Source: Lachnospiraceae bacterium
GTDB taxonomy: Bacteria > Bacillota > Clostridia > Lachnospirales > Lachnospiraceae
Length of the DNA: 64,000 nucleotides
NCBI GenBank assembly: GCA_014239155.1
Contig: JAAZZQ010000035.1
Coordinates: 1 to 64,000, forward strand
Direction of reading: 5' to 3'
Part shown: piece after piece, positions 46,916 to 55,749 of the stretch
How the letters are laid out: every line of letters begins with the position of its first letter
Position numbering within the stretch: position 1 is the first letter of the stretch
Notes under the pieces: model-generated
The model's database searches: none
Seen by the model: the letters and a program-made list of their open reading frames with translations, nothing else
What the model was told of the DNA's origin: nothing
Made by a program: the position numbers and the translations under genes

Positions 46916-46938
46916 AATCAAACGCCTGTGTGCAGAAA

Positions 46939-46972
46939 AAAGGAGACAACGCTATATGTCGTCATCTCCTTT
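46939..46972. terminator. Convergent terminator, LacI / sugar kinase
   Basis: AAAGGAGA and TCTCCTTT pair, with further pairing inside (ACG/CGT). It lies between convergent genes and has T-rich ends on both strands. Confidence 0.7.
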
Positions 46973-46983
46973 CATCTTGTTTT

Positions 46984-48042
46984 CTATCGATTCATTTCAA
47001 GCTGTGGTCCTGTGGCATGATGATTCCTGATGATTCCATCAATCTCTTTTAAATCAGAGGAAGGTAAGTCTCCCGGAATCGTATTTTTAACCGCTGCCGT
47101 GGCATTTCCATACTCCATTGCCTTCGTGCAGTCCATATTGTGCGCAAGCAATCCATACAGTGCACCAGATATATAGGCGTCACCGCTTCCAATCCGATCC
47201 ACCACGTCAATATTTTCATATGCTGGCTCTTGCACATAACAGTCATTGATTGCATCATAAATGCAAGAACCAAAAGAATGAACCTTTGGAGAATGCACTA
47301 TGCGCTGTGTTGATGCAACCACGCTAATCTTATAGTCCTTTGTGAAACTTTTCATCATCTCCTGCACAGTGCCTTCTTTTTTAAAGGTTAGTCTGGCAGT
47401 ATCTTCCGAACAGAAAAATACATCTACATAAGGAAGAATCTGCTCAATGCACGCTTTTGCCTCCTCACCTGTCCATAGATTTCCTCTAAAATTTACATCA
47501 AAGGAAATCAAAGTACCGTTTTCCTTAAAGCGCTTAATCATCTCAACCGCAGTATTTCTCGTCTTCTCTCCAAGTGCTAGCGTAATTCCCGTCGTGTGAA
47601 AACAACGTGCAGAAGTAAACATTTTCTCTGGAAAATCATCAATGGAAATCTCCGTAAATGCAGTATTTTTTCTGTCATAAACAACATTTGGTTTTCTTGG
47701 ATGTGCACCATATTCATAATAATAAATACCCAATCTGGAATCTTTTGTGTTATCATATACTAGATAATCGTCACTCACACCGCAAAAACGCACTCTGTTT
47801 TGAATATACCTTCCCAAATCATTTGCAGGAACCCGTGAAATAATTCCTGTCCTTAACCCTAACAGCGAAGTTCCTGACACCACATTTAATTCCGCGCCAC
47901 CCGCCTGCTTCTGAAACACATCTCCTCTAGTAAGCCGCTCGTTTACTGGCGGCGAAAGACGAAGCAAAATCTCTCCTAATGCCAGCAGGTCAAATTCTCG
48001 TCTCTTGAATACTTCCTTATTTGTATTTGCGTTTGTATCCAT
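46984..48042 (-). CDS. kdgK: PfkB-family sugar kinase, KdgK-like
   Basis: The 352-residue cytoplasmic kinase has the PfkB start (FDLLALGEILLRLSPP, GGAELNVVSGTSLLG) and the ATP/substrate signature DVVDRIGSGDAYISG with the catalytic Asp. Sequence style fits 2-keto-3-deoxygluconate kinase, but fructose or another ketose is possible. No aldolase is adjacent. A stem-loop leader lies upstream at 48085. Confidence 0.82.
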   Translation of the reverse strand: MDTNANTNKEVFKRREFDLLALGEILLRLSPPVNERLTRGDVFQKQAGGAELNVVSGTSLLGLRTGIISRVPANDLGRYIQNRVRFCGVSDDYLVYDNTKDSRLGIYYYEYGAHPRKPNVVYDRKNTAFTEISIDDFPEKMFTSARCFHTTGITLALGEKTRNTAVEMIKRFKENGTLISFDVNFRGNLWTGEEAKACIEQILPYVDVFFCSEDTARLTFKKEGTVQEMMKSFTKDYKISVVASTQRIVHSPKVHSFGSCIYDAINDCYVQEPAYENIDVVDRIGSGDAYISGALYGLLAHNMDCTKAMEYGNATAAVKNTIPGDLPSSDLKEIDGIIRNHHATGPQLEMNR

Positions 48043-48084
48043 ATGCTCAGCTCCTTATCTCTGAAACGTTCCTAGTATTTCATT

Positions 48085-48131
48085 CCGTCAGAAATTAGAA
48101 TGATACAACATACAACCTTAATTTCTGTCGG
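48085..48131 (-). promoter_or_regulatory. Stem-loop in the leader of the sugar kinase gene
   Basis: CCGTCAGAAATTA (48085-48097) pairs with TAATTTCTGTCGG (48119-48131), 12 of 13 pairs, around a 21-base loop. It lies 43 bases before the kinase ATG and could be a regulatory RNA structure or an operator pair. Confidence 0.45.
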
Positions 48132-48299
48132 GATCGGGTACTAGAATATTTCTTGCTCCTTACTGATGTAAGCTCTTACATTGTATATATTAACATACAA
48201 AAACAAAAATATCAAATAAAAATCTTTATGAATTTCACAATTTTATCACAATTAGATAACAATTGAAACACAAATTCATTTTATAGTATAACCATAACA

Positions 48300-48436
48300 G
48301 CAACAGTTCAGCCTTTGGCTTCCTGTTGCAGACATCAAGCCATGCATAATCGCTTCGCGATGGCTTGATGTATCTCTACTACTACACGTTTTTACGGACT
48401 TTACAGTAAATGCAAAGTCCTAGACTGAACTGTAAC
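48300..48436. repeat. Palindromic mobile element copy E3 (137 bp)
   Basis: It starts GCAACAGTTCAG and ends CTGAACTGTAAC. The flanks are CCATAACA and CCATAGCA, a target duplication with one change. The first hairpin is GCAACAG/CTGTTGC, a compensated change against GTAACAG/CTGTTAC in E1. Middle and right stems match E1. Confidence 0.8.
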
Positions 48437-48586
48437 CCATAGCAACGCTAATTTAAAAATGTTATTGACATTTTTGCTCGGCGTAGAAACCATGACATAA
48501 AACCAATTTGCACGCCTGCAATAAAACAGCAAAAATATTGTAATGATAAATATAACATTCTTTTAATTTTGAAGGGAGATTCTATT

Positions 48587-50104
48587 ATGTACGAAAACAA
48601 CAATAACTACTCACAGCAGTCAAATAACGCAGGAAGCACTGGCAATGGATATCCAGAGTATTATTATTCTACAGGTGCTCCAAACATCAACTACGAGCAG
48701 ACGCAGCGCCCTCCAGTAGACGCGCCAAAAATAAAACAAAAAAAGACAAACGGTTTTGGCAAAAAAGCAGTGTCTGTTGTCTGTCTTGGTCTAGTATTTG
48801 GCATTTCTGCTGGCGCAGCTTTTAGCATTCCTGCATCGATTGCCACAAAAGAATTAAAGCAAGCCAAACTTGAAATGCAGCAGATGCAAGATAGTCAGAG
48901 CGCTACTTCTAGCAAGCCATCGCTCACAACTACAGCGGACTCTCTGACAACCTCCAACGCACTTCACAACAGTAATACATCTGCTACCGTGTCTGCAATT
49001 GTTGACAGTTGTCTGCCAAGTGTTGTATCAATTACCAACAAAGGTGTAACAGAAGTTCGCACAATGTTTGGTACTTACCAACAAGATACAGAAAATAGTG
49101 GTTCTGGCATTATAATTGGCGAGAACGACACAGAACTCTTAATTGTGACAAACTATCATGTTGTGTCAGGAAGCAATGAACTGAGCGTTGTATTTAGCTA
49201 TGATGAGGACAGCGATGAACCTTCACTGGTCAGCGCACGCGTCAAAGGATATGAAGCAGACAAAGATCTTGCTGTTATCTCCGTTTCTCTTGACGACATC
49301 ACAGATGAAATGCGATCTAAAATTAAAATTGCAACTGTCGGGGATTCTTCCAATCTAGTGCTTGGGCAAGAAGTTGTAGCAATCGGTAATGCGCTTGGCT
49401 ATGGTCAGTCTGTTACGACAGGCATTATTAGTGCACTTGGTCGAAATGTCACTGTCTCCGACGATAATGGCAGCAGTATTACAAACAAACTGATTCAGAC
49501 AGATGCAGCAATCAATCCGGGTAATTCTGGCGGTGCACTCTTAAATATGAACGGAGAACTGATTGGAATCAATTCCGTAAAAGTTTCCTCTAGTTCTGTT
49601 GAAGGCATGGGATATGCAATTCCAATCTCAGATGTTCAATCCATTATTGAAGAACTTATGCTAAAGGAGACGAGAGATGTGGTTTCAGAAGAAAGGCAAG
49701 GCTATTTGGGTATTCAGCCGATTGATGTGACAAATGATATTTATGAGACTTATGGTATGCCAGTTGGTATCTATATTAACACCGTTTATGAAAACTCCCC
49801 AGCGGAAGCTGCCGGGCTTGTCAAGGGCAATATCATTACAAAATTTGATGGTCAAACCGTGAAAACCCGGGAAGAGCTGATGTCTCTGCTCACTTATTAC
49901 AGTGCTGGTGAGACAGTCGATGTCGTTGTGATGGTACAAAGTTCAGAGGGCTATGTCGAAAAAACTGTTCAGTTAACACTTGGCACAAAAGATATTTTCG
50001 GAGATGACGCCGATAACACACAATCCAATCAACAGCGTCAGGAATCCAGAGAAGACGAAAATGGATACTTTAATCCATTTGGATCATTCTGGTCAATTCC
50101 TTAA
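48587..50104 (+). CDS. HtrA/DegP-like membrane-anchored serine protease
   Basis: After an Asn/Gln/Tyr-rich cytoplasmic tail of about 55 residues comes one membrane helix (VVCLGLVFGISAGAAFSI). The trypsin-like domain follows with His in VTNYHVV, Asp in DKDLAVI and Ser in NPGNSGGAL, then one PDZ domain near the C-terminus (about 380-470). It is an envelope quality-control protease. The start at 48587 has AAGGGAG 8 bases upstream; the TTG at 48569 lies before that site. Confidence 0.9.
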   Translation: MYENNNNYSQQSNNAGSTGNGYPEYYYSTGAPNINYEQTQRPPVDAPKIKQKKTNGFGKKAVSVVCLGLVFGISAGAAFSIPASIATKELKQAKLEMQQMQDSQSATSSKPSLTTTADSLTTSNALHNSNTSATVSAIVDSCLPSVVSITNKGVTEVRTMFGTYQQDTENSGSGIIIGENDTELLIVTNYHVVSGSNELSVVFSYDEDSDEPSLVSARVKGYEADKDLAVISVSLDDITDEMRSKIKIATVGDSSNLVLGQEVVAIGNALGYGQSVTTGIISALGRNVTVSDDNGSSITNKLIQTDAAINPGNSGGALLNMNGELIGINSVKVSSSSVEGMGYAIPISDVQSIIEELMLKETRDVVSEERQGYLGIQPIDVTNDIYETYGMPVGIYINTVYENSPAEAAGLVKGNIITKFDGQTVKTREELMSLLTYYSAGETVDVVVMVQSSEGYVEKTVQLTLGTKDIFGDDADNTQSNQQRQESREDENGYFNPFGSFWSIP

Positions 50105-50105
50105 T

Positions 50106-50133
50106 CGAGTAGGGAAGTAATCTTCCCTACTCG
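50106..50133 (+). terminator. Perfect hairpin after the protease gene
   Basis: CGAGTAGGGAAG pairs perfectly with CTTCCCTACTCG around TAAT, one base past the stop codon. It lacks a T-run; the terminator at 50195 follows. Confidence 0.55.
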
Positions 50134-50194
50134 CCACACGACCTGCGCGCCACTTTAGTGGCATATTTCCTTTGCGCAGGTCTGCGCATAAAAC

Positions 50195-50221
50195 AAAAAG
50201 CAGGCTGTACGCCTGCTTTTT
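50195..50221. terminator. Convergent terminator, protease / PfkB kinase
   Basis: AAAAAGCAGGC and GCCTGCTTTTT form an 11-bp stem with T-runs on both strands. It overlaps the kinase stop codon. Confidence 0.85.
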
Positions 50222-51305
50222 ATAATTCTATTCTCGTTCTCTCCACAAGCGCAGGAATACACAATTGTGGATTTACTGCCATTTTTCCCTCGCCTGTAAT
50301 ACTCAAAGCGGCCAATCCAATTTTTGCCATCTGGCGGATACTCAAATGCTTCATATATCCAAGCACCACGCCTGCCATAAACGCATCATTTGCTCCATTG
50401 CAATGAATATGCTGTCCTCCAGAGCTATTTACCATAAACTGCTCCTCGTCACAAGCACAGTAAACACCGCCTTTTTCTGGCAGAATAAAAACATTCTTCA
50501 CACCTTTTTCCAAAATAATATCCGCCGCCCGTTCCAGCGAATCTTTATCCTGAATCCGAATACCACTCAAAACCTCTGCCTCCGCCTCATTTGCCATCAC
50601 AACGCAAAGTCTGTCAAGAACTGGAAGCAGTTTCTCCGCTCTCTTACGCGACTCTGCGGAGGCAAACACTGGCGCTCTGCACTTTTCACAAAGATATTGA
50701 ATTGTCCCTGCTGGTATATTCGTATCCAATATGATCATGCGCGACTTATTTAACAGTTCCATCTTAGAAGAAATAAATTTCGTTGTCAGCTTTTCATAAA
50801 TCCGCATATCCGATACAGAAAATTTTATATTCCCCTTTTCATCTGCTATATACAGATAAACCGGCGTGGACTCGCCGGATGTCTTTAAGGAATGTGCAAT
50901 GTCTATGCCAAGTTCCTCACAACTTTCAATAATACTGCGCGCATTGGGGTCATCGCCAATTGCGGTAATCAGTTTTACCCCTATACCAAGAAGTCTTAAA
51001 TTATGCGCTGTATTTCTTCCTGCGCCGCCAAGAGACTGTATCGCCCTTCCAGAATTAGAATCCCCTTCTGTCAGTGCTTCCTCGGGCGTTCCTCCAATAT
51101 CAATATTGGCGCTTCCAATTACTGTACAATAGCTCGGACCACTTGTGACATATCCCTTTCCAAGAATATACCCTTTTTTCATCAGATTTGAAATATGTAC
51201 TGCTGCCGATGAACGGGCAATGCCGGCCTTTGCTGCAAGTTCTTCCTGCGAGATCATTGGATTCTCTGTTATCCATTGAAATATCTGTGCCTCTCTATTT
51301 GTCAT
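50220..51305 (-). CDS. psuK: HTH-PfkB kinase fusion, pseudouridine kinase-like
   Basis: The first about 55 residues are a winged helix (MISQEELAAKAGIARSSAAVHISNLMKKGYI). The rest is a PfkB kinase with IGSANIDIGG, SLGGAGRNTAHNLRLLG and HCNGANDAFMAG. This fusion matches known pseudouridine kinases such as E. coli YeiI. The usual GAGD of the PfkB family reads GAND here. No pseudouridine glycosidase (PsuG) is next to it, so the substrate stays uncertain. Confidence 0.78.
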   Translation of the reverse strand: MTNREAQIFQWITENPMISQEELAAKAGIARSSAAVHISNLMKKGYILGKGYVTSGPSYCTVIGSANIDIGGTPEEALTEGDSNSGRAIQSLGGAGRNTAHNLRLLGIGVKLITAIGDDPNARSIIESCEELGIDIAHSLKTSGESTPVYLYIADEKGNIKFSVSDMRIYEKLTTKFISSKMELLNKSRMIILDTNIPAGTIQYLCEKCRAPVFASAESRKRAEKLLPVLDRLCVVMANEAEAEVLSGIRIQDKDSLERAADIILEKGVKNVFILPEKGGVYCACDEEQFMVNSSGGQHIHCNGANDAFMAGVVLGYMKHLSIRQMAKIGLAALSITGEGKMAVNPQLCIPALVERTRIEL

Positions 51306-51471
51306 ATAATCTCCCTCTCTGTTGTGCCTTAAAAATTATTTTCAAGTATACATTCTGCACATAAAATACAGCAAAAATACATTAAACTATCTAAATAATT
51401 GTTCGTTCTTCCTATATTGTTATCATATCACCCAAAAAAACCACTGTCAATGCAATCTATAAAGTGACTCA

Positions 51472-51605
51472 GTTACAATTCAGCCTTGCCGAATTGTAAC
51501 GCAACAAGCTATGCAAAATCGCTACGCGATGGCTTGTTGCATCTCAACCACTATGTTTTCTTACGGAATTAGCAGTAAATGCAAAGTCCTAGACTGAACT
51601 GTAAT
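51472..51605. repeat. Palindromic mobile element copy E4 (134 bp)
   Basis: It starts GTTACAATTCAG and ends CTGAACTGTAAT, flanked by perfect 8-bp repeats GTGACTCA (51464-51471, 51606-51613). The first hairpin, GTTACAATTC/GAATTGTAAC, and the middle stem, GCAACAAGC/GCTTGTTGC, both differ from E1 by compensated changes. The right stem is broken: its left arm reads GGAATTAGCAG. Confidence 0.85.
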
Positions 51606-51622
51606 GTGACTCATGCAAAAAA

Positions 51623-51755
51623 GTTACTATTCAGACAGGATTTCGCATTCACTGCTAATTCCGTGCAAAAATGTGTCACATTCAAGTAAAAATCCATCAC
51701 CAAAGGTGATTTTATATAGATTTTTACCCGTTACTGAAACGTAGTGAACAGTAAC
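51623..51755. repeat. Palindromic mobile element copy E6 (133 bp, inverted)
   Basis: Read on the minus strand it starts GTTACTGTTCA and ends CTGAATAGTAAC, the reverse orientation to E4. It has the AAAAATC-type middle stem seen in E2. The flanks GCAAAAAA and GAAAAAAT are at best a worn duplication. Its minus-strand segment 51662-51638 shares GGAATTAGCAGT with the odd arm of E4. Confidence 0.65.
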
Positions 51756-51756
51756 G

Positions 51757-51797
51757 AAAAAATCCAATACAGACCATAATCCGCATTAGATTTTTTT
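51757..51797 (-). terminator. Probable terminator of the ROK kinase gene
   Basis: AAAAAATC and AAT pair with ATT and GATTTTTT in an imperfect stem 27 bases past the ROK stop. The minus strand ends in a T-rich arm. Confidence 0.55.
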
Positions 51798-51824
51798 ATT
51801 CTGCCCCAATATATCACGCAAGCA

Positions 51825-52802
51825 CTATTCACCAGCGCCAAGCACAAGGCCTGCCGCCCCAATCATTCCTGCGTTATTTCCATTCTGAGCGATCACAACC
51901 TTTGGAATGTAGGTAACTTCACTGCCAAAACAATTTTCCTGTAAAAATTCGTTGAGCGGTTTTGTAAGTTTCTCACCCTGCGCGCACACACCGCCGCCAA
52001 GTACAATAATATCTGGCCGAAAAATATTTGCAAGGTCCGTAATGCCATCCGCCAGATAACCAATATAATGTTCCACCAATGTTTTGCCGCAACTGTCACC
52101 AGCATCCGCCGCGTCAAATGGAATCTTCGCATTCATTGTCTCCAAATCATGACCACACAACTCCCACAAAAGTGATTCTGGGTGCTGTTCTGCAAGTTTC
52201 TTTGCATCTTCAATCAGCGCCGTTGCGGACGCATATGCTTCCAGACAATCATATCTGCCGCAAGTACATCTGCGTCGCTGTGAACCACCTTTGATATGTC
52301 CCAACTCCGCACCTCCAGAATGTCCGCCTTCAAATATCTTTCCATCAATTACAATTCCACCGCCAACTCCGGTTCCAAGTGTTAGAAAAATTGCATTTTG
52401 GTATCCTTTTGCCGCCCCTTTTAACACTTCACCCAGCGTCATACAGTTCGCATCATTTTGAATATAGACTGGAACTGGAAGGTACTGTTGTAGTGTCTCC
52501 GAAAAAGGAACATGGTCCCAACGTATATTATTTGAATATAACACAACTCCATTCTTACTGTCAATAATACCCGGACTTCCCACACCAACACCACGACAAT
52601 CGGATAGTGCATACCCATTTTCTGTTAAAAGTGTGGCTGCTGTCTTTCCAATATCTGCTATAATCTCTTCATATGGCCGCTGCGCATTTGTCGGTATTGA
52701 TGTCTGCGCCAAAATTTCATAAGATGTATCTAGGATTCCCATTTTTACAGCGGTTCCTCCAAGGTCAATTGCAATGACTACCTGTTTTTTATTGTCTGAC
52801 AT
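51825..52802 (-). CDS. ROK-family sugar kinase
   Basis: The 325-residue kinase has the phosphate loop AIDLGGTAVKMG, the catalytic Asp in NDANCMTLGE, GTGVGGGIVIDG, and the ROK zinc motif CTCGRYDCLEAYAS. There is no DNA-binding domain, so it is an enzyme. ROK kinases phosphorylate glucose, GlcNAc, ManNAc or mannose. Next to GH85 and GH38, GlcNAc or mannose is the likely substrate. It follows GH85 by 52 bases in one operon. Confidence 0.9.
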   Translation of the reverse strand: MSDNKKQVVIAIDLGGTAVKMGILDTSYEILAQTSIPTNAQRPYEEIIADIGKTAATLLTENGYALSDCRGVGVGSPGIIDSKNGVVLYSNNIRWDHVPFSETLQQYLPVPVYIQNDANCMTLGEVLKGAAKGYQNAIFLTLGTGVGGGIVIDGKIFEGGHSGGAELGHIKGGSQRRRCTCGRYDCLEAYASATALIEDAKKLAEQHPESLLWELCGHDLETMNAKIPFDAADAGDSCGKTLVEHYIGYLADGITDLANIFRPDIIVLGGGVCAQGEKLTKPLNEFLQENCFGSEVTYIPKVVIAQNGNNAGMIGAAGLVLGAGE

Positions 52803-52854
52803 CGTTCATCCCCCTATATTGTCACAGCCCGGAAAACCGGGCTGTGATATAAAA

Positions 52855-55749
52855 CTATTCTAATGTTTCCTCTAAACCAAAAACTTCTACCTCATAGATA
52901 CGCGCTGCACTGTCACTTCCCTGTGTTGGTTTATTTACCACAAGTTTGACAAACTGTGCTTGAACTGGAGCAAACGCGTCATGAGTTGTTCCCGCTGTAT
53001 TTCTCGTTACACTGCGCACTTCCTCAAAAGATGCACCGTCTTCGCTAGTTAAGATTGCGTAAGATTTCGTGTTCATATCTGCGCTCTCTCCGCCTGCCTC
53101 TGCATGATACACATCCACTGCGCTGACAGTCTTTACAGAACCAAGGTCCAAAGTAATCTCATGTGGTGCACTTCCTGTAGCACACCATTTCTTTGTGTAA
53201 TCGCCGTCTACTGCAAACTGTGGCGCCTCATTATCATTGACATAGGTATCTGCTTCTGTGCCAGCACCTTGTGAGAGCAATACAAGACCTTCTGAAGCTT
53301 TCTCTGTGATAACAATGTAGCCTTCTTTTGATGTCTCACTGCTGCCAGACGCATTTTCTGCCTTAATAGAAACTGCATAGACACCCGCTTCTGGGTATGT
53401 CACAGACACACTGTTCCCCTCTGCGGTCTCTGTGTCTGATCCAGTCAAGGTCCAAGTTACTTTCTGTGTATTCTGTGAGCACAAGCTCTCAAATGTAATT
53501 GTTTCTCCCGGTGCTGCCAGTGTAATATCTGCTGTAAATGCAGCCTTTGGAATGCTGTTGTCCGGCCAATCCATTGTCGCAGTCGCGCCAGTACCTTCAA
53601 CCAGTAATTTATTCACTGGAATTACTTCAAATGTAGACTTATTTGTCTCGTCTGTACGCGGTAATGTGTTGATGTAAAAACTATCTGTATTTGATACACC
53701 TAACAATGATTTTGTTTGGTCCTGATTAATGCGATATACTTCATAGTAATCTGACGCAACATCGCTATCCCATGAAAGACGCACGCCTGCGTACATTCCA
53801 TCTTCATCAAACTCACTGTCAAGCACTTGTACATTGCTAACAGTCGCTGTCTGCACTGTATCTGCCTCAATCATTGTAATATTTCCAAAACGGAACTGTA
53901 AAGAACTGCTGTCCGCATCTGATGTCAATCTGTAGGAAATTGTTTTGATTGTCTTTCCTGCAAGGTCCGCGGTCTGATAGTTCACAGTTGTCCATTCATC
54001 TACAACCTTTTTATCACCCTCAAGTACCAGCTCAGAACCGTCATCCAAGGTCAACACTGCATCTAGTGCAACCTCTGCCCCCTTTGCCCGAGCAGTCGTT
54101 GTAAAAGTCATTTTGTCAGAGACCGGCATATCTGCACTGTACATCTTAATGGTGGAAGGTACGCCCTGCTTTACAGTACCGCGCAAAATCATGCTGTTGC
54201 CACCATAATATGCGTCGCCTATATCAAGGTCCGCTGCCAGCTTATTACCTTCGCCATCCTCAATAATATAGCGATAGGTTGGAAGCACATCAGAAATACT
54301 ACGATTGTTCCAGTCAAGCATACTGATTAGCTCTCCATTTTTATAAAAACCGTAACCATTTCCTGTAGAGAAATTTGTTACAAATGGAAGTTCTGTGAGC
54401 GCAGTACGCTCCACAACATAAGTCGATACACCTCGCCAGTCTGTATTTTCTGTCGCTTTCACATCTGCGGAAGGATCTCCTGCTCCATTTACCCACAGTT
54501 TATTTTCTTTTTTCCAGAAATCTTGCACCATCTGGGAAGAAAAATATGCCCAACTTGGACAGTAAACTCCCAAGGAAGTATAGGTTCCACCATCTGGGTT
54601 TTCAAATAAATCCCATTTGATTGGTGTGTCATAGCCATTGCTTTGTATATCAACTCCTGCGTACAAATCATATGGATCAATCTGCTTTTCTGCCGCCAAT
54701 TCTGCGGAAGTTTTTAACAGCTCTTCCGGCGCAAGGGTATCCGTTGTCCACCAGAAATTTAAGAACATGGAATCCGCTACATCAGCGCCTTCTTCCGACT
54801 TCAAATAAGCTGCATTCTCTTCTGTCAATGCATTCTGCCAGTCCATCTCACCATCCACTGTCATAGAATCATAGTACACCAGTTCTAACTCTGGTGCCTT
54901 CTCTTTATAATAAGCGAGAAATCCCTGCATCAAATCTGCATGTTCTTTTGTCAATGGTGCCTCGTCTGTTCCTTCTGTCTCCTGATTGATAAACCACCCA
55001 TCAAATCCATATGTATTTGCCACTTCAATCAGTTTATCCACAACTGGAAAGCAGCCATCCTCTGTCTGTTGTAACAAATCATCAAGCCACTCCGTCTTTC
55101 CGCCATGTGCTGCCTGCGGCATAAACACAGTGCCAATTACCTTTACGCCATTCTTGTGCCCAGCGTCCACTACATCTGGGCTAGGAGCAACGATCAATCC
55201 CTCACCGGAAGAACCCCCCCAGTACACCAGTGTGTCAACATACTGCCAGTAGGTAAAAGCGTTGGACTCCGCCTTATTCAATCCATGTGGAGAATTTCCG
55301 CTTGTACTGCCATTCATAATAGAGATAGACATCACTTTTGTCTCTTTATTCTGCGTAGAATTTACAGTTTCAAGAGAAGCAATGTCAGCGCGCTCTGCAA
55401 GTGGCACAGTACTCACATTAAAAATTAAATCCTCATCCTCTGCGGCTTCCCACTCCAATAATTGCGCTGGAAACCAATAGGAAGCCTCAGGCTGGCGTGT
55501 CATTGTAAGTTCTTTATTCTCATTCTCTCCAGTCACAGAATACTTTGTGGTCTCTGATGTGGCTGGCGGTGCCTCTGTTTCCGGTGTCGCCGCTGCCTCT
55601 GAATTTGCCTCTGTCTGAACCGGCTCCTGCGATGCGGCTGGCGGTGTATCCTGCCCTTTATTGCCTCCACAAGCCGCTAGGCTAACCATCATCGATGCCA
55701 CCAGAAGAATACTCATTATTTTCTTCCCATATATTTTTTTTCGTATCAT
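52855..55749 (-). CDS. Surface endo-beta-N-acetylglucosaminidase, GH85
   Basis: This lipoprotein cuts between the two core GlcNAc residues of N-glycans outside the cell. A signal peptide ends in a lipobox SLAAC (Cys27), followed by a Pro/Thr/Glu-rich linker (28-70). The GH85 barrel has the catalytic pair Asn255 and Glu257 in WFINQETEG. A beta-sandwich region, a PKD-like domain (about 735-820) and a C-terminal F5/8-type (CBM32-like) domain (about 830-960) complete the 964 residues. The start at 55749 has a weak site; ATG at codon 12 is possible but would drop the basic N-region. Confidence 0.92.
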   Translation of the reverse strand: MIRKKIYGKKIMSILLVASMMVSLAACGGNKGQDTPPAASQEPVQTEANSEAAATPETEAPPATSETTKYSVTGENENKELTMTRQPEASYWFPAQLLEWEAAEDEDLIFNVSTVPLAERADIASLETVNSTQNKETKVMSISIMNGSTSGNSPHGLNKAESNAFTYWQYVDTLVYWGGSSGEGLIVAPSPDVVDAGHKNGVKVIGTVFMPQAAHGGKTEWLDDLLQQTEDGCFPVVDKLIEVANTYGFDGWFINQETEGTDEAPLTKEHADLMQGFLAYYKEKAPELELVYYDSMTVDGEMDWQNALTEENAAYLKSEEGADVADSMFLNFWWTTDTLAPEELLKTSAELAAEKQIDPYDLYAGVDIQSNGYDTPIKWDLFENPDGGTYTSLGVYCPSWAYFSSQMVQDFWKKENKLWVNGAGDPSADVKATENTDWRGVSTYVVERTALTELPFVTNFSTGNGYGFYKNGELISMLDWNNRSISDVLPTYRYIIEDGEGNKLAADLDIGDAYYGGNSMILRGTVKQGVPSTIKMYSADMPVSDKMTFTTTARAKGAEVALDAVLTLDDGSELVLEGDKKVVDEWTTVNYQTADLAGKTIKTISYRLTSDADSSSLQFRFGNITMIEADTVQTATVSNVQVLDSEFDEDGMYAGVRLSWDSDVASDYYEVYRINQDQTKSLLGVSNTDSFYINTLPRTDETNKSTFEVIPVNKLLVEGTGATATMDWPDNSIPKAAFTADITLAAPGETITFESLCSQNTQKVTWTLTGSDTETAEGNSVSVTYPEAGVYAVSIKAENASGSSETSKEGYIVITEKASEGLVLLSQGAGTEADTYVNDNEAPQFAVDGDYTKKWCATGSAPHEITLDLGSVKTVSAVDVYHAEAGGESADMNTKSYAILTSEDGASFEEVRSVTRNTAGTTHDAFAPVQAQFVKLVVNKPTQGSDSAARIYEVEVFGLEETLE

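Larger units (their letters stand above)
48043..48586. other. Divergent intergenic region, kinase / serine protease
   Basis: This gap of about 540 bp holds the structured leader of the kinase gene, the mobile element E3 and, near the protease, a TTGACA box at 48465 without a convincing -10 at the right spacing. No ORF. Confidence 0.5.
51306..51824. other. Intergenic region with two head-to-head mobile elements
   Basis: This 519-bp gap between the PfkB kinase and the ROK kinase holds elements E4 and E6 in opposite orientation and the terminator of the ROK gene. No ORF and no clear promoter. Confidence 0.65.
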
